Assembly: GCA_023442635.1 (NCBI GenBank)
Contig: JAEZYR010000008.1
Span: 1 to 5,498, forward strand
Direction: 5' to 3'
From: Bacillota bacterium
Lineage (GTDB): Bacteria; Bacillota; Clostridia; Saccharofermentanales; Fastidiosipilaceae
DNA: 5,498 nucleotides
Positions 1 through 5,276 of this stretch are shown piece after piece. A model generated the notes under the pieces. The model did no database searches and was not told where the DNA came from. It was given only the letters and a program-made list of their open reading frames with translations. Position 1 is the stretch's first letter. Each line of letters starts with the position of its first letter. Both the position numbers and the translations under genes were made by a program.

Positions 1-528
1 GACGTCGACTGCCGAAGGTCCTGTCTTCCCCTCAAAAGAGCCGTAGCGGTTAAGGGGCAAGTCCTGGCGTCTCACAGCTAGGCCAGGTCCGCTGTCCTCG
101 GGCAAGAGATAAGATCCGATATGCCGAACAACGCAATAGTACTGCGCCGCTTCACCATAGCGGTGCTCCATTTGGCCTACATAGATGACGGTGCCATCCG
201 CAATAGCTTGGATGGGAGCGTGATCCAAATCGGTGACCCATAGCTCACCAGGCAAAACGCCCTCGCCTTCATAAAAAGTACCATTGGATTCCTGATTTTC
301 TGGCAACTCAGAATCTTTGATGGAGCCAAAGGCCTGTGCGAGGTGCCAAGCTTCTAAACGCCGTCCAAAGGGATGCGTCAAGGCATTCCGCCCTCGTAAG
401 GCTCTTTCCTCGGAACTAATAAACGGCCATTCAAGACCCGCACAAGCACTCAGGCTGAGCAGTATGCTCAGACACAAAAAAAGCAGAAGCGAGCGTCGCA
501 AGTAGACTTTCTTGCTCCTTCGTCTCAT
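1..528 (-). CDS. Lipoprotein with divergent M23/LytM-like segment (partial, 3' end missing)
   Basis: The reading frame is open from an ATG at 528 to the left edge (176 codons, no stop), so the C-terminus is missing. The N-terminus is a lipoprotein signal: basic residues 2-12, a hydrophobic stretch at about 13-27, then lipobox L26-S-A-C29, predicting a lipid-anchored protein on the outer membrane face. Residues about 105-118 (PIQAIADGTVIYVG) followed by YYCVVRHIG (130-138) resemble the beta-hairpin core of peptidase family M23/LytM domains, which act on peptidoglycan cross-bridges or serve as non-catalytic divisome activators. The usual first zinc ligand pattern (HxxxD) before that core is not visible: D100 and D102 are present but no His four residues earlier. 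It may be a degenerate, non-enzymatic LytM domain, or ligands may lie off the window. The start overlaps the divIC stop (ATGA), with GGAGGAG just upstream. Frame and lipoprotein status are solid; the M23 assignment is tentative. Confidence 0.72.
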   Translation of the reverse strand, partial: MRRRSKKVYLRRSLLLFLCLSILLSLSACAGLEWPFISSEERALRGRNALTHPFGRRLEAWHLAQAFGSIKDSELPENQESNGTFYEGEGVLPGELWVTDLDHAPIQAIADGTVIYVGQMEHRYGEAAQYYCVVRHIGSYLLPEDSGPGLAVRRQDLPLNRYGSFEGKTGPSAVDV

Positions 529-929
529 CCCTTCTCCTCCTCACTGCTCTGCTGTGTACCAAGCTCACTAGAAGACGCTGTTGTCGGGGCATCAGCCTCA
601 TCTCCAGGCACAAAAACTAGCTCATTTTCCTTCACCCAGCCCAGCTCCTTGCGAGCCATTTCTTCGACATAGGCATCACTATCCAAGTCTGAAAGCCTGG
701 CCTCCAAGGATATATTTTGCTCTGAAGCCGCTTGATGGATGGATGACAGCTGCTGATAGCGAGCCAAGAGGCGCTGGTATTCTTGCTGCTGTTTCTTGTG
801 GACCACCCATGCGACCCCACAGGCCAAAAGCAGGCACAAAAGAGCTATCAAGGCAACCAAGGCCGTTGGTTTCAAGCGACGGCGCCTGTGCTGACCTCTA
901 GATTGAGCTAGATAAGTTTGTTCACGCAT
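525..929 (-). CDS. divIC: Septum formation initiator, DivIC/FtsB family
   Basis: A 134-residue single-pass membrane protein of the cell-division complex. In Gram-positive bacteria DivIC pairs with FtsL and DivIB at the septum and supports activation of septal peptidoglycan synthesis. Visible architecture: short cytoplasmic N-terminus with a basic patch RRRRLK (15-20), one transmembrane helix at about 21-43, a Gln/Glu/Leu-rich coiled coil at about 45-82, then the family signature near 83-107 (DSDAYVEEMARKELGWVKEN, followed by ELVFV), in which the YVEEMARKELG motif is diagnostic. The last 25 or so residues are an acidic Ser/Thr/Glu-rich tail of low complexity. Start at 929 is supported by GGAG (937-940) 7 nt upstream. 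It overlaps the upstream S4 gene by 8 bp and the downstream lipoprotein gene by 4 bp (ATGA), indicating translational coupling. Its position after an S4 gene and mazG matches divIC in Bacillus, supporting DivIC over FtsL. Confidence 0.9.
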   Translation of the reverse strand: MREQTYLAQSRGQHRRRRLKPTALVALIALLCLLLACGVAWVVHKKQQQEYQRLLARYQQLSSIHQAASEQNISLEARLSDLDSDAYVEEMARKELGWVKENELVFVPGDEADAPTTASSSELGTQQSSEEEKG

Positions 930-1206
930 CGTCTGGCTCCGCTGTCTCAGGGGCTAATTCCTCCCCATCCAAGACTTCATACAACCAGCCGGCCTCCTCT
1001 TTGCGCACCAGTTCTCGCACATCGAGGACGCGCACACGCGAACAGCCCTGCAAGAAGCGAATTTCGATGATATCCCCAGCTTTGACCTCTGCTGAGGGCT
1101 TGGCGACCTTGCCATTAAGGCTGACTCGGCCATTTTCACAGACCTCATTCGCCACAGTTCGCCGCTTAATGATACGGGCCAATTTGAGGTATTTATCAAG
1201 GCGCAT
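922..1206 (-). CDS. rqcP: S4-domain RNA-binding protein, RqcP/YabO-like
   Basis: A 94-residue protein made almost entirely of an S4 RNA-binding fold (about 1-60: MRLDKYLKLARIIKRR, then NEVCENGRVSLNGK and KAGDIIEI). In B. subtilis the homologue RqcP (YabO) binds 23S rRNA and tRNA on obstructed 50S subunits and works with RqcH in C-terminal alanine tailing of stalled chains. The conserved basic positions R2 and R15-R16 are present, and the KEEAGWLYEVL stretch near 69-79 matches the C-terminal part of YabO-type proteins, separating it from Hsp15 or larger YlmH proteins. The acidic tail (PETAEPDDA) is extra. The ATG at 1206 is chosen over an in-frame start at 1275 because homologues begin at MRLDK(Y/F)LK and AAAGGA (1216-1221) lies 9 nt upstream. 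It overlaps the end of mazG by 11 bp and the start of divIC by 8 bp. Confidence 0.9.
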   Translation of the reverse strand: MRLDKYLKLARIIKRRTVANEVCENGRVSLNGKVAKPSAEVKAGDIIEIRFLQGCSRVRVLDVRELVRKEEAGWLYEVLDGEELAPETAEPDDA

Positions 1207-2122
1207 CGGCGTTATTCCTTTCTGACTCGTCAGCTTTGTTCTCCGACTCTTGTACCGAATCCAAAGACAAGACATAAGCTTGTGCCTTCTGCCAGCAAGT
1301 CTGGCACAGATCCTGGTCTCCGTAGACTTCTGACAAGCTCTGTCGCCGTTCTTGGGCGGCTGCCTTCAGATAGGCTTCGTAGAGAGCAAAAGTTTGCAAG
1401 AAGCCTTCGTTAGCTTCATAAAGCAGGTCGTGGGCATGGAACCCCTTGCTGCGTAAATAGTTTATCAGGTCAAAAAGGCTTGCCTGTGCCCAGCTGTGCC
1501 AGACCTCTTCTGATTGCGCCTCGGCTGGCAAATGCTGGCTATTCTTTTGGTAAAGCTCTTTTGCTGCTTGTTCAGATCCGCCTGGCCAACCAGCCCTCAA
1601 AGCCTTATTTTGAAGTTTCATGGCGCGTATGCTCGGGGGCAAGATCCGCACCACACTCGCCATCTCATCTGTCACGCATGCAAAGCCCTTTTCAGCCCAT
1701 TTTTCGCGAAACCAAACCTGGGATTCATCAGAGTCGCTTTCGCCAGGATCAAAAACCTCGGCATGTCTGCGGCGCAATTTGTCGACCACCCCTTGCACCA
1801 CCTCTTCAAAGGAAAAGCGTCCCATTTCTTCTGCCATAAGGCATTGGAAGACAATATGTAAGAGTAGATCCCCTAATTCTTCGCGTATATTGCTGATGTC
1901 ATCTCGGTCGAGTGCCTCAGCCAATTCATAGCTTTCTTCTAAAAGAAGGGTGCGCAAGGACTGAGGTGTCTGAGCTGCATTCCAAGGGCTGCCACCTGGC
2001 GCACGTAAGGTCTTGACTGTTTCCATCAGATCGCCAACATCCAGGATGCGTCGAGGGACCAGGCGCCCTGTGTTTGGACGTTCTTGATCAGGTAGAGGCT
2101 TGGAAGCACTGAGTTCTGCCAT
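1196..2122 (-). CDS. mazG: Nucleoside triphosphate pyrophosphohydrolase, MazG family
   Basis: A 308-residue all-alpha hydrolase predicted to convert (d)NTPs, including aberrant ones, to NMP plus PPi. The first MazG domain spans about 32-124: LRAPGGSPWNAAQT (39-52; most relatives have GCPWD), catalytic EExxE (E62, E63, E66), the second acidic motif EELGD (81-85), and RRHAEVF (118-124). A second MazG-like half at about 160-252 keeps RAMKLQNKA, LFDLIN and the amphipathic helices but lacks the acidic metal ligands: where EE..D would align, S210, W211 and A214 stand. A charged tail closes the protein. B. subtilis YabN, the positional counterpart, carries an N-terminal tetrapyrrole-methylase domain; this protein has only about 30 extra residues there. 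The ATG at 2122 is preferred over a TTG at 2128 because the GAGGAG site is 8 nt from the ATG but only 2 nt from the TTG. The upstream small gene ends 2 bp away, and the 3' end overlaps rqcP by 11 bp. Confidence 0.92.
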   Translation of the reverse strand: MAELSASKPLPDQERPNTGRLVPRRILDVGDLMETVKTLRAPGGSPWNAAQTPQSLRTLLLEESYELAEALDRDDISNIREELGDLLLHIVFQCLMAEEMGRFSFEEVVQGVVDKLRRRHAEVFDPGESDSDESQVWFREKWAEKGFACVTDEMASVVRILPPSIRAMKLQNKALRAGWPGGSEQAAKELYQKNSQHLPAEAQSEEVWHSWAQASLFDLINYLRSKGFHAHDLLYEANEGFLQTFALYEAYLKAAAQERRQSLSEVYGDQDLCQTCWQKAQAYVLSLDSVQESENKADESERNNADAP

Positions 2123-2124
2123 CT

Positions 2125-2391
2125 TCAAGGCTCCTCAAAATAGAGGTGGAAGCGATCAAAAGCTACCTCCTCATCAAATTGTTCGGGTGTAAAAATGGTC
2201 TGTCGAAAGCGCGCTATCTCGCGGCTATTCTTGGGCAACCAGAGCGGCAATGGGGTATGAAGCTCTCGGCAAAGAGCCAACAAAGCCTCAGTCATCGTCT
2301 GATGAAAGTCGTCTCCCACCTGCTCGATTTGAGCTGAGCGCCAAAGGTGATTGCCTTGATAGAGTCTGCCACTGAGTTTCATAGCCGCCAT
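2125..2391 (-). CDS. Small conserved hypothetical protein heading the mazG-rqcP-divIC operon
   Basis: An 88-residue soluble protein with no signal peptide, membrane segment or cysteine cluster. I do not recognise a characterised function. The C-terminal half has the look of a conserved family: PLPLWLPKNSREIARFRQT (48-66), then a Phe/acid-rich end (EQFDEEVAFDRFHLYFEE). From memory, small uncharacterised proteins of this type occur in Clostridia, but I could not check this. Predicted order is a short beta-rich N-terminus (KLSGRLYQ), a helix at about 31-45 (TMTEALLALCRELH), then the Trp/Pro motif. Two starts are possible: ATG at 2391, with AAGGA (2404-2408) at a long 12-nt spacing, or ATG at 2382 (MKLSG..), which lies 7 nt after a TATAAT and could be leaderless. 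The stop falls 2 bp before the mazG ATG, so the two are surely co-transcribed. A link to nucleotide or RNA housekeeping is inferred from position only. Confidence 0.75.
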   Translation of the reverse strand: MAAMKLSGRLYQGNHLWRSAQIEQVGDDFHQTMTEALLALCRELHTPLPLWLPKNSREIARFRQTIFTPEQFDEEVAFDRFHLYFEEP

Positions 2392-2417
2392 TATAGCTGT
2401 CTATCCTTGAATGAGAT
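2390..2417 (-). promoter_or_regulatory. Candidate promoter of the small gene-mazG-rqcP-divIC operon
   Basis: A perfect TATAAT is present on the minus strand at 2395-2390, just downstream of the hexokinase terminator. The -35 is weak: ATCTCA at 2417-2412 with a 16-nt spacer matches TTGACA at three of six positions. The last two bases of the -10 are also the first two bases of the ATG at 2391. Initiation about 7 nt beyond the -10 would therefore fall on or next to the second ATG at 2382, which would give a leaderless or nearly leaderless transcript. Placement after a terminator and before a five-gene co-oriented run supports a promoter here, but the exact element is inferred. Confidence 0.5.
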
Positions 2418-2419
2418 AG

Positions 2420-2450
2420 AAAAAGCGCCCACCGCAGGGAAGGCGCTTTT
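2420..2450 (-). terminator. Rho-independent terminator of the hexokinase gene
   Basis: Arms AAAAGCGCC (2421-2429) and GGCGCTTTT (2442-2450) are perfect 9-bp complements around a 12-nt loop. Read on the minus strand the hairpin ends in TTTTT (2424-2420). It starts 29 bp after the hexokinase stop, where a terminator is expected. The arms also carry a short T-run on the plus strand, but no plus-strand gene ends here, so minus-strand use is the natural reading. It separates hexokinase from the downstream operon. Confidence 0.85.
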
Positions 2451-2479
2451 CGTATGCTTTTGGGCTATCTCAGCTTTTC

Positions 2480-3781
2480 TTAGAGATTGGTCAAAGCCGC
2501 AATCGCCGCACCGATCAAATTGGAGTTTTCAGCCCGAATGAACTCATGGTAAAGACCCAGCTTTTCATTGGTGTAGCTGTGCATCAAGAAGTCAATTTTA
2601 GGCTTGAGAAGCTTAGCCTTGTAGAAGGTCGTGCCCTCGGCCGAAATCGCAACGGGGTAAAGTGGATTCATGCCATCTCCCATATGCTTCATGACGCCCG
2701 CAAGATTAATCGTCGCCAAGCGAGCCGAACGCTCGAAGAGATTGTCGATCAAGTAGTACAGATCCAGCCGCTCCTCATCAGTCTGACAAATCTGCGCGAG
2801 TCTGTTTTCGCCTTGGGGGCGATAGAGAAACTGGTCTAGCTCATAGCTCTCAAGCGAGCCCAGCTGCTGGTAGCCTGCCGCAAAGCCACTGCTGAAAAGC
2901 CCTGCCTCGATCGCATGATGAAGGGTGTGCCAAAGTTGCATGCCCTGATAACGCCCTGAGACGACCTTTTCGAACTGGTAGCTGTTGGGATTTTGCGTCG
3001 TCGCATCAATCTCTCGATCGACATCAGTCAAGGTGATATCGGGATAGGTACCAGCTTCCATATTGATGATCATGCGGCCTGGATCATCTGGTAGGTTGAG
3101 TTTGCCAATATTGCGTACCCACTCCGTGTAAGCGGTATTGGTGCCCGTGCCCAAAATGTATCCGATGTAGGCCTCAAAATTGCGACCTGTCGTCTGGCTC
3201 ATACCACCAAGAAGGGCAGCGACCGTATCGTTTAGGATGCAAACTTCAACATCACTCGCTTCGCCAGCACGTTGAAGCGCCTCTCTGATTTCTTCGCCCA
3301 ATACGGTGCCGACAACCTCTGGCAACTCAACTTCTTTGGAGAAGTTGAGCACCTTACCGTCGCGGTTGGGATACATTTCGCAAGCATAGGAGAAGCAAAA
3401 ACCAATCTTGCGGCTCTTGGACAAGAAGGGGCGAATATACGAAACCACCTGGTCATAAAAGGCCTCACGGCTGACCGATCCCTCAGTACCAGGCATACGA
3501 TAGTTGTGGAAGCCCTCGATTTGAACGTTGTAGTCTTCGTCAAAAGCGACGGTGCAGACTCGGAAATTCGTACCGCCAGCATCAATCACGATAACGGGCT
3601 CATTGACTGGGATAGGATGGCCAACCTCAATATAAGTCGGAATCATGTTCATCGCGGCTTGCTCGTGAGCTAAGCCCGACTGCATATTGGCCAAGAAACT
3701 CTCGATCTCGAGATCCAGGTTGATGCTGTTCGCATCGAGGCCTTTTTGCTCCAAAAAAGCCGTAATCTGTTGTTTGGACAT
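2480..3781 (-). CDS. Hexokinase, eukaryotic-type hexokinase family
   Basis: A 433-residue cytoplasmic sugar kinase predicted to phosphorylate glucose or another hexose with ATP, feeding glycolysis. It belongs to the hexokinase family typical of eukaryotes and found in scattered bacteria, not to the ROK or Glk glucokinases. Motifs in order: phosphate-1 site DAGGTNFR (67-74), the IGFCFSYACEM block (126-136) equivalent to the sugar-binding LGFTFSFP region, NDTVAAL with probable catalytic Asp185 (184-190), phosphate-2 loop GTGTNTAYTE (211-220), INMEAGTY (the usual glucose-contact Glu), NPNSYQFEKVVSGRY, the AEGTTF adenosine-side loop, and a C-terminal NLIGAAIAAL. All expected catalytic elements are present and length is normal for a one-lobe-pair hexokinase. 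ATG at 3781 is preferred over an in-frame ATG at 3823 because GAGGAG (3789-3794) lies 7 nt upstream and the extension adds a non-conserved basic stretch. It is likely monocistronic, bounded by a divergent gene and a terminator. Exact sugar preference cannot be read. Confidence 0.93.
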   Translation of the reverse strand: MSKQQITAFLEQKGLDANSINLDLEIESFLANMQSGLAHEQAAMNMIPTYIEVGHPIPVNEPVIVIDAGGTNFRVCTVAFDEDYNVQIEGFHNYRMPGTEGSVSREAFYDQVVSYIRPFLSKSRKIGFCFSYACEMYPNRDGKVLNFSKEVELPEVVGTVLGEEIREALQRAGEASDVEVCILNDTVAALLGGMSQTTGRNFEAYIGYILGTGTNTAYTEWVRNIGKLNLPDDPGRMIINMEAGTYPDITLTDVDREIDATTQNPNSYQFEKVVSGRYQGMQLWHTLHHAIEAGLFSSGFAAGYQQLGSLESYELDQFLYRPQGENRLAQICQTDEERLDLYYLIDNLFERSARLATINLAGVMKHMGDGMNPLYPVAISAEGTTFYKAKLLKPKIDFLMHSYTNEKLGLYHEFIRAENSNLIGAAIAALTNL

Positions 3782-3883
3782 AGTGCTTCTCCTCTGTGGT
3801 AGTGGTTCTCGCGACCCTTCCATCGCAAGTATCTGTTACTCTTGAGTATACTGATTAAAAGCTTCTTCGGCTAGGAGTGTTTT
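3782..3883. promoter_or_regulatory. Divergent intergenic region between hexokinase and oxidoreductase genes
   Basis: These 102 bp must hold the promoters for both flanking genes if each is transcribed alone. The only clear candidate is the palindrome AGTATACT (3845-3852), which supplies a TATACT -10-like hexamer on both strands (3847-3852 plus; 3850-3845 minus). No convincing -35 lies 16-18 bp from it on either strand. Next to it, ACTC-TT-GAGT (3838-3847) forms a short dyad that could be an operator but is too small to claim. AGGAG at 3873-3877 is the ribosome binding site for the plus-strand gene, 6 nt before its ATG. The regulatory role is inferred from gene arrangement. Confidence 0.4.
3789..3794 (-). 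promoter_or_regulatory. Ribosome binding site deciding the hexokinase start
   Basis: GAGGAG on the minus strand with a 7-nt spacer to the ATG at 3781. The in-frame ATG at 3823 has no comparable purine-rich site at a proper distance, so the shorter protein is favoured. Confidence 0.8.
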
Positions 3884-5143
3884 ATGCCAATTCCCCAAAA
3901 TCTTGTGCCCACTCAGCGTCTTATTCTTATGGGTTGTGGAGCTGTAGCGCGACGACATCTCAAAGCTGTCAAGAAATTGCAAGCACAGATTAAACTTTTG
4001 GCTCTGGTTGACCCTCGTCCTGAGGCTGCCCAAAAACTGCTCCAACAGAGCAAGCTCCCTCCGCAGGCCTTAGATCCCAACTTTCGTATTTGTCATTCCC
4101 TGCAGGAGGCTCTTGCCCTTTTTGCTGAAACTCAAGCGCCCTCCTACGCAAATCCTACGGAATCTCGGCAGATCCCAGAAACTGGCGCATCTGTCGCTTT
4201 TAGCCCCTTATCAAGCTCCCCTCAAAAGCACTTGGCGGCTAGACCCTTGGTCGCACTGACAAGTCCGGCCAGCACCCACGCTGTCTTGGCCATCGAAGCT
4301 CTAGAAGCTGCTTGTCACTTGCTCATCGAAAAGCCTCTAGCCCTTTCGTTAGCCGACTGTCACCGCATTCAAGCTTTGGTCAAACAGCAAGGTGTCAAGG
4401 TAGCCCTAGGTCACATTTATCGCTACTTGCCCTTTGTGCAGCACGTGCGTCGGGATCGTGAACAAGGCGTCAGTGGCCCTCTACTCACCGCCTCAGTCAA
4501 ACTCCACTGGGGTCATGATCAGCGCTACTATGATATTTCACCGTGGCGCGGCAGCTGGTTGCACGAAGGTGGCGTGCTGATGAATCAGAGCATCCACGCC
4601 CTCGATCTCATGCACGCTTTGAGTGGCGAAACATTCAGCTCGGCCAGCGCCCAAATCAGACGGCTCAGCCATCGGATGGAGGCCGAAGACAATGCCGTCG
4701 CCTGGCTCAGCTTCTCCTCTGGCGCCCTCTGTACCCTAGAAGCCAGCACCTCCAGCAGTCCTGAACGACATGCCGTCTCCTTCGATTTACTCTGCCAAGA
4801 ACGCCACTACCATGCAGCCCTCGTAAAAGGTCGCCCCCGTTTTTCTGTGCACGATCGTCAGGGCAAGTCGCTCACTTGGCACTATTTGTGGCCCATTTTT
4901 CGAGAAGTCCTCACGGACAGAAAAGCTTGGAGCCGTTTTCTGAATCCCCATCAGGGCATTTACGAAGATCTCTTGGCAGCCATCTCGACAGATTCGCCCA
5001 TCTTGGCCGACTTAGACAGTGGGCTGACAAGCGTCGAAGACATCTTGGCGCTTTACACGAGCGCCCGAAATGGCGGCAAGCCTGTCGCCTTGCCTCTCGC
5101 CCCCGAAACAGCTCTCAATCAGATGGTCGATTTTTTCAACTGA
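3884..5143 (+). CDS. Gfo/Idh/MocA-family NAD(P)-dependent oxidoreductase, WlbA-like
   Basis: A 419-residue cytoplasmic dehydrogenase of the glucose-fructose oxidoreductase/inositol dehydrogenase superfamily. The Rossmann domain has the dinucleotide motif GCGAVARRH (17-25) with acidic D43 ending the second strand, SPASTH (127-132), and the family EKP motif with catalytic Lys150. The C-terminal alpha/beta domain carries YYDISPWRGSW (215-225), EGGVLMNQSIHALDLM (228-243) and likely catalytic His238. The YY..WRG(T/S)W plus GG..MNQ.IH pattern resembles enzymes oxidising UDP-sugar 3-hydroxyls (WlbA/WbpB group), but the substrate cannot be fixed from sequence. It is oddly long: about 40 residues (81-120), rich in Ser, Pro, Gln and Ala, intervene between the LQEAL helix and the LVALTSP strand, normally joined by a short loop. 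The ATG at 3884 has AGGAG at a 6-nt spacing. It is divergent from hexokinase and ends 73 bp before a strong terminator. Confidence 0.9.
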   Translation: MPIPQNLVPTQRLILMGCGAVARRHLKAVKKLQAQIKLLALVDPRPEAAQKLLQQSKLPPQALDPNFRICHSLQEALALFAETQAPSYANPTESRQIPETGASVAFSPLSSSPQKHLAARPLVALTSPASTHAVLAIEALEAACHLLIEKPLALSLADCHRIQALVKQQGVKVALGHIYRYLPFVQHVRRDREQGVSGPLLTASVKLHWGHDQRYYDISPWRGSWLHEGGVLMNQSIHALDLMHALSGETFSSASAQIRRLSHRMEAEDNAVAWLSFSSGALCTLEASTSSSPERHAVSFDLLCQERHYHAALVKGRPRFSVHDRQGKSLTWHYLWPIFREVLTDRKAWSRFLNPHQGIYEDLLAAISTDSPILADLDSGLTSVEDILALYTSARNGGKPVALPLAPETALNQMVDFFN

Positions 5144-5216
5144 AGGAGATGACAACACGCGAGCGTCTTCCTCACCCTGCCATTTGATTTGAACATTCCC
5201 CTCTACCCAAAACAGC

Positions 5217-5246
5217 AAAAGGCCAGTCAATCGTGACTGGCCTTTT
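5217..5246. terminator. Bidirectional rho-independent terminator between convergent genes
   Basis: A perfect 13-bp stem: AAAAGGCCAGTCA (5217-5229) pairs with TGACTGGCCTTTT (5234-5246) around the tetraloop ATCG. The A-run on one side and T-run on the other give a T-tract in both directions (TTTTCTT on the plus strand). It lies 73 bp after the plus-strand oxidoreductase stop and 30 bp after the stop of the minus-strand GH109-like gene, so it can serve both. Confidence 0.92.
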
Positions 5247-5276
5247 CTTACAAAGCTTAGGGTGCTTCAGATCAGA

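Noticed and set aside
29..40. A 12-base match (TCCCCTCAAAAG) between about 28-39 and about 4218-4229
   Set aside because: One exact 12-mer repeat is expected by chance in a window of this size, and the flanks do not match.
581..901. A 106-codon plus-strand frame opposite divIC
   Set aside because: The minus-strand product has a full DivIC architecture; the plus frame has no domain or start signal.
1207..1275. An N-terminal extension of the S4 protein starting at 1275
   Set aside because: Homologues start at MRLDK, the AAAGGA site fits the ATG at 1206, and the extension lies wholly within the mazG coding region.
1480..1861. Overlapping plus-strand reading frames of over 100 codons inside mazG
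   Set aside because: They are antisense to a well-supported MazG gene, lack recognisable motifs and ribosome binding sites, and show compositions expected from shadow frames.
3272..3673. A 133-codon plus-strand frame opposite hexokinase
   Set aside because: The opposite strand carries the conserved hexokinase phosphate-1 and catalytic motifs over the same bases, so this is a shadow frame.
5149..5187. A short plus-strand frame (MTTRERLPHPAI) after the oxidoreductase, preceded by AAGGAG
   Set aside because: The AAGGAG abuts the ATG with no spacer and the peptide is only 12 residues, with no sign of conservation.
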